DNA of 64,000 bases from Microbacterium sp. AK009 (GTDB lineage: Bacteria; Actinomycetota; Actinomycetes; Actinomycetales; Microbacteriaceae): positions 186,001 through 250,000 of the forward strand of contig NZ_JACCCG010000005.1 in the NCBI RefSeq assembly GCF_013410955.1, written 5' to 3'. Under the pieces are notes generated by a model. The model searched no databases, was not told the DNA's origin, and saw nothing but the letters and a program-made list of their open reading frames with translations. Position 1 is the stretch's first letter. The number at the start of each line of letters is the position of its first letter. A program made the translations under genes and the position numbers. Positions 1-8,441 of the stretch are shown piece after piece.

Positions 1-156
1 GCCGACGGTGCGATGGACTTCATCGCCAACGCCACCGGCGCGATCTACGCCCAGAGCTGGACGCCCAACGTGCAGCGACTGGTCGCCGGTGAGCAGGACG
101 CGGCGGGGCTGCTGAGCGCCGTCCAGACCGACTACGAAGCCGAGGTCGGTCAGTAG
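1..156 (+). CDS. C-terminal end of a sugar ABC transporter substrate-binding protein (partial)
   Basis: Only the last 51 codons of the gene lie in the window; the reading frame is open from base 1 and ends with TAG. The residues include YAQSWTPNVQRLVAG and end ADYEAEVGQ-like (TDYEAEVGQ), a helical tail like that of CUT1 family extracellular sugar-binding proteins, which often end in a repeat of short amphipathic helices ahead of the stop. The stop lies 2 bp before the start of a sugar permease gene, so the binding-protein identity rests mainly on the operon context. The substrate cannot be told. The lipoprotein signal that would confirm it is outside the window. Confidence 0.7.
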   Translation, partial: ADGAMDFIANATGAIYAQSWTPNVQRLVAGEQDAAGLLSAVQTDYEAEVGQ

Positions 157-158
157 GC

Positions 159-1139
159 ATGAGCTCGCGCTCCCAGGTTGCGGCGGCGGACACCTCCGCC
201 GCCGCAACCCCTCCCCCCGTGTCGACCACTCCTGGTGACACCACGCTCATGCGCCGCCGCCGACGACGCCGTGTCATCCGCGACCTCAGGATCTACCTGC
301 TCGTCCTGCCGGCGGCGGCCTTCTACATCGCCTTCGTCCTCCGCCCGATCGCGCTGACCGCCCAGTACTCGCTCTACGACTGGGACGGGTTCACCACCGC
401 CTCCTGGGCGGGCCTGGACAACTACGGCGAGGTCTTCGGCAATCCGACGCTTCTCGGCGCGCTCCTCAACTCCTTCGAGCTGATCATCTACTTCAGCATC
501 ATCCCGGTGATCCTCGGACTGTTCGCCGCGAACATCATTCGCGGGATCGCGACCAGCAGACTGGCGACGGTCTCGCGCACCGTCCTGTTCCTCCCTCAAG
601 TGATCCCGCTCGTGGCGGCGGGCATCATGTGGAGCTGGCAGCTGTCCTCCACCGGCTTCGTGAACCAGCTGCTGAGCGCGGTCGGCCTCGGCGGGCTCAC
701 GCGAGCCTGGCTCGGCGATTTCAACACCGCGCTCCCCGCCGTCGGCCTTATCGGTGCGTGGGTGCAGCTGGGTCTGTGCACCGTCCTGCTGCTGGCCGGC
801 ATGACCAAGATCGACCCCGCCCTCTACGAGGCGGCCCGCATCGACGGCGCCGGACCCATCCGCGAGTTCTTCTCGATCACCCTGCCGAGCGTCCGGCAGG
901 AGCTCGCCGTGGCGATCACCGTCACCGTCATCTCCGCGCTGGCGAGCTTCGACATCATCTACATCTCGACCCAGGGCGGACCGGGCAACAGCACACTCGT
1001 GCCGGGTCTGCAGATCTACTACCTGGCCTTCTTCCAGCGCGACGTGGGCACGGCCTCCGCGCTCGCCGTCGTGCTGATGCTTCTGGTGCTCCTCGTGGTG
1101 CTGCCGCTGCAGCGCATCATCCGCGGGAGGGACGCATGA
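159..1139 (+). CDS. Carbohydrate ABC transporter permease, MalF/UgpA type
   Basis: Inner-membrane permease, 326 aa, one half of the channel of a CUT1 sugar importer. A basic cytoplasmic N-terminus (run of Arg near residues 28-38) is followed by about six hydrophobic segments, the first at about 43-65. The cytoplasmic EAA loop that docks on the ATPase is present near residues 222-245 (EAARIDGAGPIREFF). The gene starts 2 bp after the upstream binding protein and its stop overlaps the next permease by 4 bp (ATGA), the standard binding protein-permease-permease order. No ATPase gene lies in this operon, as is usual for Gram-positive CUT1 systems that share a common MsiK-type ATPase. Substrate unknown. 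Confidence 0.93.
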   Translation: MSSRSQVAAADTSAAATPPPVSTTPGDTTLMRRRRRRRVIRDLRIYLLVLPAAAFYIAFVLRPIALTAQYSLYDWDGFTTASWAGLDNYGEVFGNPTLLGALLNSFELIIYFSIIPVILGLFAANIIRGIATSRLATVSRTVLFLPQVIPLVAAGIMWSWQLSSTGFVNQLLSAVGLGGLTRAWLGDFNTALPAVGLIGAWVQLGLCTVLLLAGMTKIDPALYEAARIDGAGPIREFFSITLPSVRQELAVAITVTVISALASFDIIYISTQGGPGNSTLVPGLQIYYLAFFQRDVGTASALAVVLMLLVLLVVLPLQRIIRGRDA

Positions 1140-1960
1140 TCACCCCGCTCCGCGACAAGATCCTCGGCCGCGCCCTGCTGTTCCTCCTGATGGCGATCAC
1201 GATCATCCCGTTCGTGAGCCTGTTCGTCACGGCGCTTCATCCCCCCGGCACCTACCCCGCGGGTATCAGCTGGCCCGAGACCCCGCGATGGGACAACTTC
1301 CTCACGGCCTTCCAATCCGCCAACATGCTCGAGCTGCTGTGGTCGAGCGTCCTCATCGAGCTCGGCGTGGTGCCCATCGCGGTGCTCATCGCCACGCTGG
1401 CCGGCTTCGCCCTGGGCCACCTGCGCCCGCGCGGCGGGAACGCGGTCTTCATCGTGTTCATCCTCGGCTTGACTCTGCCCTTCGAGGGCATCGTCGTGCC
1501 GCTGTACTACCAGATGCGCGACATCGGGCTCCTGAACAGCCGGTGGGCGATCATCCTCCCCCTCATCGGCCTGTTCATGCCGTTCGCGATCATGTGGATG
1601 CGTGCGCACTTCGTCAACATGCCCCACGACCTCTCGGAGGCCGCGCGGGTGGACGGGGCGTCGACGTGGCAGCTGTTCTGGAAGATCCACGTGCCGCTCT
1701 CGGCACCCGCCCTGTCTTCGCTGGCGATCCTGCTCTTCCTCTGGACCTGGAACCAGTTCCTCCTCGCCATCGTGCTCGTCGACGATCCCGCCAACCGGAC
1801 GATGGCGGGCGCCCTCGGTGCCTTCCAGGGCCAGTGGGGAACCGACATCCCGCTGCTGTGCGCCGGGTCGCTGCTGATCCTCACCCCGACGCTGCTGATT
1901 TTCCTGATCTTCCAGCGCCACTTCGTCTCCGCCCTCCTGCAGGGCTCACTGAAAGGCTGA
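1136..1960 (+). CDS. Carbohydrate ABC transporter permease, MalG/UgpE type
   Basis: Second channel subunit, 274 aa. The ATG overlaps the stop of the first permease (ATGA), which indicates translational coupling and excludes the longer open frame that runs upstream through that gene. Hydrophobic segments begin at about residue 12; the EAA motif reads EAARVDGASTWQLFWKI near residues 165-181 and is followed by a hydrophobic segment with the typical WNQFL. The C-terminus ends ALLQGSLKG, a common MalG-family ending (xGAVKG). It pairs with the preceding MalF-type subunit. The following esterase gene starts 3 bp downstream and is probably in the same transcript. Confidence 0.93.
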   Translation: MITPLRDKILGRALLFLLMAITIIPFVSLFVTALHPPGTYPAGISWPETPRWDNFLTAFQSANMLELLWSSVLIELGVVPIAVLIATLAGFALGHLRPRGGNAVFIVFILGLTLPFEGIVVPLYYQMRDIGLLNSRWAIILPLIGLFMPFAIMWMRAHFVNMPHDLSEAARVDGASTWQLFWKIHVPLSAPALSSLAILLFLWTWNQFLLAIVLVDDPANRTMAGALGAFQGQWGTDIPLLCAGSLLILTPTLLIFLIFQRHFVSALLQGSLKG

Positions 1961-1963
1961 TCG

Positions 1964-2935
1964 ATGCCGCCGATCCCGCCCTTCGATCCCGACGTGGCAC
2001 ACGCCCTCGCCACCAACCCCGACGTCGTCACCACCCTGCGTCCCGACGAGATCGCGTCGCTGCGCGCCCGCAACCTCCCCCCGTCGATGGCGGAGGTCAC
2101 GCGGGGCGGACGCCTGGAGCACTCGGTGCACCGGCTCGACGGGCCGGGTGGCGACCCCCTCCGGGTGATCCTCCTCCAGCCGGTCGCCCGCACCGGACCG
2201 GTGCCGGCGCTGGTGTTCGCCCACGGCGGGGGGCTCGTGGTGGGAGGGCCCTACGACGGAATCGCCGCGCTGGCCGCGCTGGCCGACGAGACGGGGGTCG
2301 CCGTCGCCTCCGTCGACTATCGACTGGCACCCGAGCATCGCTACCCCGCCGCTGTCGAAGACGTCTACGCCGTGCTCAGCTGGGTCGCAGACCGTGCGGG
2401 CGAGCTCGAGATCGACCCCGATCGCATCATCCTGTCGGGCATCAGCGCCGGAGGGGGTCTGGCCGCCGCGACCGCTCTCCTCGCCCGGGATCGCAGCGGT
2501 CCCGCTGTCTTCGCGCAGCTCCTCATCTGCCCGATGCTCGATGATCGCAACCAGTCCCGTTCGGGTGCGCAGATGGTCGGCCGCGGCGCGTGGGATCGCG
2601 AGGCGAACGAGACCGCATGGACTGCCTACCTCGGGCACGACCGCACCGAGGTGCCGATCTACGCCGCACCGGCGCGTGCCGAGGATCTCTCCGGCCTTCC
2701 GCCCGCGTTCATCGACGTGGGGTCGGCCGAGACCTTCCGCGACGAATGCGTGGCGTATGCCGACCGCCTCTGGCAGAGCGGCGGTGACGCCGAGCTGCAC
2801 GTCTGGCCCGGCGGCGCGCACGGATTCGACGCCCTCGTGCCCGAGGCACTTCTCAGTCGCGACGCCACCCGCGTTCGCGCCCGATGGCTCACCCGCGTGC
2901 TCGCCCACGCTCGGCGCACCCTCGCGGGTATCTGA
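1964..2935 (+). CDS. Alpha/beta hydrolase, HSL-type esterase/acetylhydrolase
   Basis: A 323-aa soluble alpha/beta hydrolase of the hormone-sensitive-lipase (HSL) group. The oxyanion motif HGGG is at residues 87-90, the nucleophile elbow GISAGG places Ser at 161, and the catalytic His is in GGAHGFD (His286). At the position of the usual catalytic Asp the protein reads GSAETFRDE, so the acid may be Glu256 rather than Asp; I believe this variant is seen in other actinobacterial members but cannot check. It follows a sugar permease by 3 bp, so it may deacylate an imported acylated sugar or glycoside (inference). A strong hairpin terminator follows the stop. Confidence 0.85.
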   Translation: MPPIPPFDPDVAHALATNPDVVTTLRPDEIASLRARNLPPSMAEVTRGGRLEHSVHRLDGPGGDPLRVILLQPVARTGPVPALVFAHGGGLVVGGPYDGIAALAALADETGVAVASVDYRLAPEHRYPAAVEDVYAVLSWVADRAGELEIDPDRIILSGISAGGGLAAATALLARDRSGPAVFAQLLICPMLDDRNQSRSGAQMVGRGAWDREANETAWTAYLGHDRTEVPIYAAPARAEDLSGLPPAFIDVGSAETFRDECVAYADRLWQSGGDAELHVWPGGAHGFDALVPEALLSRDATRVRARWLTRVLAHARRTLAGI

Positions 2936-2940
2936 ACCTG

Positions 2941-2972
2941 CCCCCGCCGGTCGTCCCCCCGGCCGGCGGGGG
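2941..2972. terminator. Bidirectional hairpin terminator between convergent genes
   Basis: A perfect 10-bp GC-only stem (2941-2950 with 2963-2972) with a 12-nt loop lies 5 bp after the esterase stop and about 30 bp before the end of the convergent photolyase gene. There is no T-tract, as is common in GC-rich actinobacteria. Confidence 0.6.
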
Positions 2973-3003
2973 TACGGCCATCCCGGGGGCTGCCGGCAGG
3001 GGT

Positions 3004-4443
3004 TCAGTCACCGCGTCGCCGGCGCATCTGCGCGAGGGGCATGTTCAGCCGCGGATTGCCCGCCAGCCTGGACTCGTGCCGCTCGAGGAAGGCCCAGTAG
3101 GCGCTGGTGAAGACAGAGTCGCGAGCTTCGCGGTCGCTCCCCCACCACCGCCCCATCTTCTGCAGGTAGGCCCCGCCCGAGACATAGGGCTTCGTGGCCA
3201 CGCCCCCGCCGTCGGCATACTGGCTCATTCCCTGGACGTTGGGGACCATGACCCACTCGTACGCGTCGACGAACAGCGCCGAGTACCAGTCGAACACCGC
3301 CCGCGGGTGATACCCCTGCAGCAGGAACCAGTTTCCGAGGACCATGAGCCGCTCGATGTGGTGGGCGTAGCCCCAACGATGGACGCGCTCGAGCACGACC
3401 CGCACCGGTATCGGCAGATCGTCGGGGATGCCGTCGCCGGTGTACCACCAGTCCTCGAGGGGACGGGTGAGTTCGAAGTGATTGGCGTCGATGAGGGCGG
3501 GGTCGGCGCGGTAGGAGCCCCGCATGTACTCCCGCCAGCCGATCACCTGACGTACGAACCCCTCGAGTGAGGCGATCGGCACCGCGTCTCGGTGGGCTAC
3601 CGCGGCGCGGACGACCTCTTCCGCACGGAGCAGACCCACGTTCAGGAAGGGACTGACGATCGCGTGGAAGAGGAACGGCTCGTCGGCGGCCATGGCGTCC
3701 TCGTAGCGACCGAAGAGCTCCAAACGCTCGGCGACGAACGACGCCAGCCACTCCCGCGCCGCAGGAGCGGTGACCGGCAGCCAGAAATCCGCCGCGTCGC
3801 CCGGATGATCGGCGAACCGATCGGCGACGAGGGCCATCACCTCCCGAGTGATCTCGTCGTGCCGGGCCTCGGGGAGGGCGGGGACCGGGACGCCGCCCGG
3901 GGGAAGCGGATGACGATTGTCGGCGTCGAAGTTCCAGGCACCGCCCGCGGGCTTGTCCCCCTCCATCAGGACACCGGTCCGGAGGCGCTGCCACCGGTAG
4001 AAGTCCTCCATCTTCGCCCGCGGGTGCCCCTCGAACCATCCGTCGAGATCGTCGGCCGATGTGAGGAACAGCGCGTCCGGATAGATGCGGGTCGCAACGC
4101 CCTCGTCCTCGCAGAGCCGGCGCAGACGCTCGTCCACGCCGCGATCGGTCGCGCTCATCCACGCCAGCCCGTCGATCCCGTGATCGCGGATCAGTCGTCG
4201 TACACCCGCTGCGAAGCTCCACTCCTCCCCCACACGGAGGTGCGCCACACGGTGTCCGGCTTCCTCGGCGCGCGCGGCCGCATGGCGGAGTCCGGAGAGG
4301 ATGAGCACGAGTTTGTGCGCATGGAACGGCCGACGGGTGAGCGCGGATTCCGCCTCGACGAAGAACAGGATGTCGATGTCCGGATCGCTGAGGGCGGGGT
4401 GATCCTCGAACAGCTGGGTCGCGAGGATCAGTGCGGCCTTCAT
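3004..4443 (-). CDS. Photolyase-related protein (FeS-BCP / DPRP family) lacking the Fe-S cysteines
   Basis: A 479-aa member of the prokaryotic photolyase/cryptochrome group that includes PhrB and CryB (DPRP plus FAD-binding domains). Visible family signatures are the N-terminal LILATQL strand, the antenna-domain DFYRWQR, GWREYMRG (302-309), RWGYAHHIERLM (356-367), PNVQGMSQYADGG (401-413) and KPYVSGGAYLQKM (418-430). In PhrB four Cys hold a 4Fe-4S cluster; here the segment after KM (residues 431-444, GRWWGSDREARDSV) has no Cys and is shorter than in PhrB-like proteins, and the whole protein has one Cys (Cys111). The cluster must therefore be absent. The ATG at 4443 was chosen over the longer open frame because the protein begins with the family's N-terminal strand and a -10-like box lies 6 nt upstream. 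Likely role: FAD-dependent repair of UV lesions or light sensing. Confidence 0.9.
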   Translation of the reverse strand: MKAALILATQLFEDHPALSDPDIDILFFVEAESALTRRPFHAHKLVLILSGLRHAAARAEEAGHRVAHLRVGEEWSFAAGVRRLIRDHGIDGLAWMSATDRGVDERLRRLCEDEGVATRIYPDALFLTSADDLDGWFEGHPRAKMEDFYRWQRLRTGVLMEGDKPAGGAWNFDADNRHPLPPGGVPVPALPEARHDEITREVMALVADRFADHPGDAADFWLPVTAPAAREWLASFVAERLELFGRYEDAMAADEPFLFHAIVSPFLNVGLLRAEEVVRAAVAHRDAVPIASLEGFVRQVIGWREYMRGSYRADPALIDANHFELTRPLEDWWYTGDGIPDDLPIPVRVVLERVHRWGYAHHIERLMVLGNWFLLQGYHPRAVFDWYSALFVDAYEWVMVPNVQGMSQYADGGGVATKPYVSGGAYLQKMGRWWGSDREARDSVFTSAYWAFLERHESRLAGNPRLNMPLAQMRRRRGD

Positions 4444-4449
4444 GCCGTC

Positions 4450-4455
4450 ATCCTG
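4450..4455 (-). promoter_or_regulatory. Candidate -10 box for a leaderless photolyase mRNA
   Basis: CAGGAT on the minus strand ends 6 nt before the ATG at 4443. It is an imperfect match to TAnnnT; there is no ribosome binding site in those 6 nt. Confidence 0.3.
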
Positions 4456-4483
4456 CCACCCTCCGAGGAGACGGAGGTCGTCG

Positions 4484-4489
4484 TAGGCT
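4484..4489 (+). promoter_or_regulatory. Candidate -10 box for a leaderless FAD-oxidoreductase mRNA
   Basis: TAGGCT ends 6 nt before the ATG at 4496, with no purine-rich ribosome binding site between. The spacing would put the first transcribed base on the A of the start codon. Confidence 0.45.
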
Positions 4490-4495
4490 CGGCAC

Positions 4496-5755
4496 ATGCC
4501 CCGCACCGGTCCCGCCACGCACGACGTCGTCGTGATCGGAGCGGGCCTGGCGGGTCTGCGGGCGGCGCACATCCTCGCCCGCGCGGGCCGCGACGTGGTG
4601 GTGCTCGAGGCGGCCGACGACGTCGGCGGCAGGGAGCGCACCGACATCGTCGACGGGTTTCTCCTCGACCGCGGATTCCATGTGCTGAACCCGGCCTACC
4701 CCGCACTGCCGCACGCGGCCGACCTCGCCGCCCTGGATCTTCAGGCCTTCCCCGTCGGAGTGCGGGTGCGCCGCGAGAGGCGTTCGGTGCGCCTGGGGCA
4801 TCCTCTGCGGCATCCGGGCCTCATCCCCGCCACGGTCGCGAGCGGCCTCGTCCGGCCCGCGGACCTCTGGGCACTCGCCCGGTGGACGATGCCGGCGATG
4901 CTCGACCCGAAGGGCGTCATCTCCGGCTCCGACCGCAGCCTCGCCGAGGGCTGGGCGCGGGCGGGCCTCACCGGAGCTCTGCGCACCGAGGTGCTCGAAC
5001 CCTTCCTCGCCGGAGTGATCGCCGATGACACCGGCGCGACCTCGGAGGCGTTCGTCCGACTGCTCGTGCGCATGTTCGCGCTCGGGCGGCCGGGCCTGCC
5101 CGCGGACGGCATCGCCGCCCTTCCCCGACACCTGGCCTCCCGGGCCGAGGCGGCGGGTGCCGACATCCGCCTGTCCCACCGGGTCACCGCCCTGTCGCGC
5201 GGAACGGGTGCCTGCGAGGTGGCGGTCGCAGGGGCCGACACCGTGCACGCGAGCCGCGTGATCATCGCGGTGGGACCGGAGGCGGTCGCGACGCTCACCG
5301 ATCTGCCGGCACGGAAGACGAAGGGACTGCAGACCTGGTGGTTCGACGCCGCGCAGGAGCCCGCGTTCGACGCCCTCCTGGCCGTCGACGGGCGACGCCG
5401 GGGGCCGATCGTGAACACCGCGGTCCTCTCGCGCACGGCACGGACCTACGCCCCGCGCGGTCATCACCTCGTGCAGGCGACCTGTCTGCTCCCCACCGAC
5501 GGCCGGGGAGCGTCGGAGGACGAGGTGCGCCGTCAGCTCGCAGAACTGTGGGGGAAGGATGCCGCGCAGTGGCGGCTCCTCCGCCGCGACGACGTGCGCC
5601 ACGCCCTCCCGGCACAGCCGGCGCCACTGCACGTGAGGAGCGCGCCCTGGATCGCCGAACGCATCCTGATCGCCGGCGACCACCGCGACACCGCGTCGAT
5701 CCAGGGTGCCCTCGTCTCGGGCGCGCGGGTCGCGCGGACGCTCCTGTCGATCTGA
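4496..5755 (+). CDS. FAD-dependent oxidoreductase (phytoene desaturase / amine oxidase type)
   Basis: A 419-aa flavoprotein. The Rossmann FAD-binding motif GAGLAGLRAAHILARAG sits at about residues 15-31, followed by the acidic end of strand 2 (VLEAADDVGGR), which is the standard N-terminus of the amine oxidase/phytoene desaturase family. The C-terminal FAD-binding segment reads RILIAGDHRDTASIQGALVSG near residues 385-405, like the GD..pSI.GAi.SG motif of the family. It lacks a membrane anchor. It is divergent from the photolyase gene, with 52 bp between the two starts, so the two may share light or stress control; the substrate, a polyene or an amine, is not shown by the sequence. Confidence 0.85.
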   Translation: MPRTGPATHDVVVIGAGLAGLRAAHILARAGRDVVVLEAADDVGGRERTDIVDGFLLDRGFHVLNPAYPALPHAADLAALDLQAFPVGVRVRRERRSVRLGHPLRHPGLIPATVASGLVRPADLWALARWTMPAMLDPKGVISGSDRSLAEGWARAGLTGALRTEVLEPFLAGVIADDTGATSEAFVRLLVRMFALGRPGLPADGIAALPRHLASRAEAAGADIRLSHRVTALSRGTGACEVAVAGADTVHASRVIIAVGPEAVATLTDLPARKTKGLQTWWFDAAQEPAFDALLAVDGRRRGPIVNTAVLSRTARTYAPRGHHLVQATCLLPTDGRGASEDEVRRQLAELWGKDAAQWRLLRRDDVRHALPAQPAPLHVRSAPWIAERILIAGDHRDTASIQGALVSGARVARTLLSI

Positions 5756-5764
5756 CTCCCGCCG

Positions 5765-6442
5765 TCAGCGGCCCCCCGCCTCGGCGATGGCGCTCAGGGC
5801 CGTGACGATGATGAGGCCGTTGACGAAGTAGCCGATGACGGAATGGGTCATCACCCGCCACCGCATCCGCCGGTCGTGCACCTCCACGTCGGAGGCGGCG
5901 AAGCTGACCGCGACCGTGTAGGAGAAATAGGCGAACTCGAGGATGCCGGGGGTCGCGGTGCCGGGGAAGCGCAGCGGACGATCGTTCTCGCGGTAGTACA
6001 GCTGCAGGTAGAGCTGAGCGTATCCCCAGTGCAGCAGGATCCAGGCGAGGAGCATGGCCCAGATTCCGATGATGTCCAGCAGCGGGGTGATCGCGTCGTC
6101 GGGTTGGAGGAAGATGTGCTGGACGGTGGCGACGACGCCGACAGCGCTGGTGAAGATCGTCGCCGTCAGCGAGATCGTGCGGGGCACGATGCCGAGCTCC
6201 ATCAGCAGCGGCGGCCCGTCGCTCGCGGCGCTGCGCCCCGCGAGCCACAGCACCACCCAGATCCCTGTGGCGTAGGCAGTGCCCACGCCGCACCAGGCGA
6301 AGAGAAGGACGGCGGAGGTCGTGTTGTCAGGGGCGAGGATGAAGCCGATCCCCAGGACGACGAGCGTCAGCTGCAGCACCGAGCTGATGGCGAGCCCCCA
6401 CACCGCGGTGCGTCGTCGTGTGCCCGTGGCGAGGCCGCTCAT
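5765..6442 (-). CDS. DUF1345 family membrane protein
   Basis: A 225-aa integral membrane protein with about five hydrophobic segments. The signature EFAYFSYTVAVSFAASD (residues about 165-181) matches my memory of the DUF1345 family (YFSYT..VG...SD). Function is unknown in the literature I know. The start ATG at 6442 lies 1 bp after the stop of the upstream unknown gene on the same strand, so the two are co-transcribed. It converges on the FAD-oxidoreductase gene with only 9 bp between stops and no clear terminator. Confidence 0.8.
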   Translation of the reverse strand: MSGLATGTRRRTAVWGLAISSVLQLTLVVLGIGFILAPDNTTSAVLLFAWCGVGTAYATGIWVVLWLAGRSAASDGPPLLMELGIVPRTISLTATIFTSAVGVVATVQHIFLQPDDAITPLLDIIGIWAMLLAWILLHWGYAQLYLQLYYRENDRPLRFPGTATPGILEFAYFSYTVAVSFAASDVEVHDRRMRWRVMTHSVIGYFVNGLIIVTALSAIAEAGGR

Positions 6443-6443
6443 C

Positions 6444-7214
6444 TCAGAACATCCACGGTTCGATCCCCTCCATCCCCGGACCGCTCTCCCGGGGCGGGTC
6501 GGCGATGATCGGCGGCGGGGTCCACCGCCGGCGCAGCCGCCGCACCCAGGGGTTCTGCCACATCCCCTGTGCCCCCGGCATCCCCACACGCAACCGGACG
6601 AGGTCGGCGGCGCGAGGACCGGTGGGGATGTCGCGAGGCAGAGAGGACGCAGCGACGATCCAGTCGGGGAGCGACAGCAGGCGCAGGATGCCGCGCAACC
6701 GCTCGGACTCGGAGACGCTGTCGCGCTCCAGCTCCTCATCGAGGATCTCCGCCAGCTTCTCGCCGGACTCGGGGACCCCTGCCAGGGCCGCGAACTCCGG
6801 GGCCGCGGCGACACCGACCGGCTCGGAGGCGACGTCGTCATCGGCGCCGGGGTCAGCCGACGGGTCGCTGTCGTAGCGGCCGACCTCCTCGGCGCCCCGC
6901 CAGGCGACCAGCCCGAGCTGCCGGTCGCGGCGCACCTGCACGGCGAAGACCGCACAGTCGAGCTGCTCGGCGACCACGGCACCGACCTCGGTGATCCCGC
7001 GACGCCCCGCCGCCACGACCCCCGCCCCCGGATCGCCGATCACGACCTGGGTGCCCGATGCAGTGGGCGCGATCCAACCGGTGAAGCGGATGACGCGGAG
7101 CACCCTCTCGAGAGACGCCGCGTCCGCGGCATCCGTCATGAGCACCAGCGCACCGTAGGAGTAGCCGTCCGGCCCCCCGACTTCGCCGGGGGTGGAGATG
7201 GGCAGGTAGGCCAT
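6444..7214 (-). CDS. Hypothetical protein, acidic linker, C-terminal basic region
   Basis: A 256-aa soluble protein that I do not recognise. It has an N-terminal alpha/beta part up to about residue 115, an acidic, low-complexity stretch (SDPSADPGADDD near 118-129), then a helical part with EKLAEILDEELER and a C-terminal basic and Pro-rich tail (VRRLRRRWTPPP). No signal peptide, membrane segment or catalytic motif is visible. It sits 12 bp after the 6-phosphogluconate dehydrogenase stop and 1 bp before the DUF1345 gene, so it is probably the middle gene of a three-gene transcript. No start upstream of 7214 is better supported. Confidence 0.7.
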   Translation of the reverse strand: MAYLPISTPGEVGGPDGYSYGALVLMTDAADAASLERVLRVIRFTGWIAPTASGTQVVIGDPGAGVVAAGRRGITEVGAVVAEQLDCAVFAVQVRRDRQLGLVAWRGAEEVGRYDSDPSADPGADDDVASEPVGVAAAPEFAALAGVPESGEKLAEILDEELERDSVSESERLRGILRLLSLPDWIVAASSLPRDIPTGPRAADLVRLRVGMPGAQGMWQNPWVRRLRRRWTPPPIIADPPRESGPGMEGIEPWMF

Positions 7215-7226
7215 CGCGTCGTCCGA

Positions 7227-8279
7227 TCAGGCGTCGGCCTTGCGGCTCCCCGCTTCGAGGACGTCGCCCGCGGGAAGCTCCTGGTGACCGCCGAACTGCA
7301 GGCGCATCGCCGAGAGCACCTGGTTGGCGAAGTGGTCCTCGCCCCGCGAGGCGAATCGTTCGAACAGCGACGCGGCGAGCACGGGGGCGGGGACGCCGGT
7401 GTCGACGGCGGCCTTCACCGTCCATCGCCCCTCGCCCGAGTCCGACACGCGCCCGGCGAGACCGTCGAGGGTGGGATTCTCCTGCAGGGCGGCTGCGGTG
7501 AGATCGAGCAGCCACGAGGAGATGACGGACCCGCGGCGCCAGAGCTCCGCGACCTTCGGTGTGTCGATGGTGAACTGGTAGAACTCCGGCTCCTCCAGCG
7601 GCGCCACCTCGGCGGAGTGCTCGGCCTGATGTATGCCCGCATCGGCATGTTCGAGGATGTTCAGGCCCTCGGCGAGCGCCGCCATGATGCCGTACTCGAT
7701 CCCGTTGTGCACCATCTTCACGAAGTGGCCGGCGCCCGACGGGCCGCAGTGCAGGTAGCCGAGCTCCTCGGGTGCGAAGTCACCCGCGCGGCCCGGGGTG
7801 CGCTCGATCACACCGCGGCCGGGGGCGATGGTCTTCAGGACAGGCTCGATGCGGCTGAACGCCTCATCCGGACCGCCGACCATGAGGCAGTAGCCGCGGT
7901 CGAGACCGAAGACGCCGCCGCTCGTGCCGACATCGACGTAGTGGATGCCCTTCGGCTTCAGCGCGGCGGCGCGGCGGACGTCGTCGCGGTAGTTGGAGTT
8001 GCCGCCGTCGATGATGATGTCGCCCGCCTCGAGCACCTCCGCGAGCTGATCCACGACGCCGCCGGTGAGGCCCGCCGGGATCATCAGCCACACCACCCGG
8101 GGGGTCTCCAGCTTGCTCGCGAGCTCGTCCAGCGTCGCAGCGCCCGTCGCGCCTTCCGCGGCGAGGGCGGTCACAGCTTCCCGATTGACGTCGTAGACGA
8201 CGCAGTCGTGACCGTCGCGCATCAATCGTCGCACGATGTTCGCGCCCATCCGCCCCAGTCCCACCATCGCCAGCTGCAT
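7227..8279 (-). CDS. gnd: 6-phosphogluconate dehydrogenase, decarboxylating, short form
   Basis: A 350-aa enzyme for oxidative decarboxylation of 6-phosphogluconate to ribulose 5-phosphate in the pentose phosphate pathway. The dinucleotide-binding motif is GLGRMGANIVRRL (residues 7-19), the substrate motif is DGGNSNYRDD (93-102), then GTSGGVFG (118-125), and the catalytic helix GHFVKMVHNGIEYG. At 350 aa it is the short, often NAD-dependent form rather than the 470-aa E. coli form. The ATG at 8279 follows AGCGAGGACAC, a good ribosome binding site; a TAGACT hexamer at 8326-8331 may be its -10 box. The divergent dps gene begins 162 bp away. Confidence 0.93.
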   Translation of the reverse strand: MQLAMVGLGRMGANIVRRLMRDGHDCVVYDVNREAVTALAAEGATGAATLDELASKLETPRVVWLMIPAGLTGGVVDQLAEVLEAGDIIIDGGNSNYRDDVRRAAALKPKGIHYVDVGTSGGVFGLDRGYCLMVGGPDEAFSRIEPVLKTIAPGRGVIERTPGRAGDFAPEELGYLHCGPSGAGHFVKMVHNGIEYGIMAALAEGLNILEHADAGIHQAEHSAEVAPLEEPEFYQFTIDTPKVAELWRRGSVISSWLLDLTAAALQENPTLDGLAGRVSDSGEGRWTVKAAVDTGVPAPVLAASLFERFASRGEDHFANQVLSAMRLQFGGHQELPAGDVLEAGSRKADA

Positions 8280-8441
8280 GTGTCCTCGCTCCGCTTCGGG
8301 CACCGGTCGGTCCGGCCCTGCTCGCAGTCTAGGGACGCCGTGCGACGAGCGGCTATCACTGCCGTCGACCCGGTGCAAGCTCTCCCGCCGAAATCGTCCC
8401 GCGCCTATCGTCGAAGCCACCCCGATCGATAGGAGCGTTCC

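Noticed and set aside
629..1135. Extension of the MalG-type gene upstream into the MalF-type gene
   Set aside because: The open frame goes on but ATG 1136 overlaps the stop of the partner gene and matches family starts.
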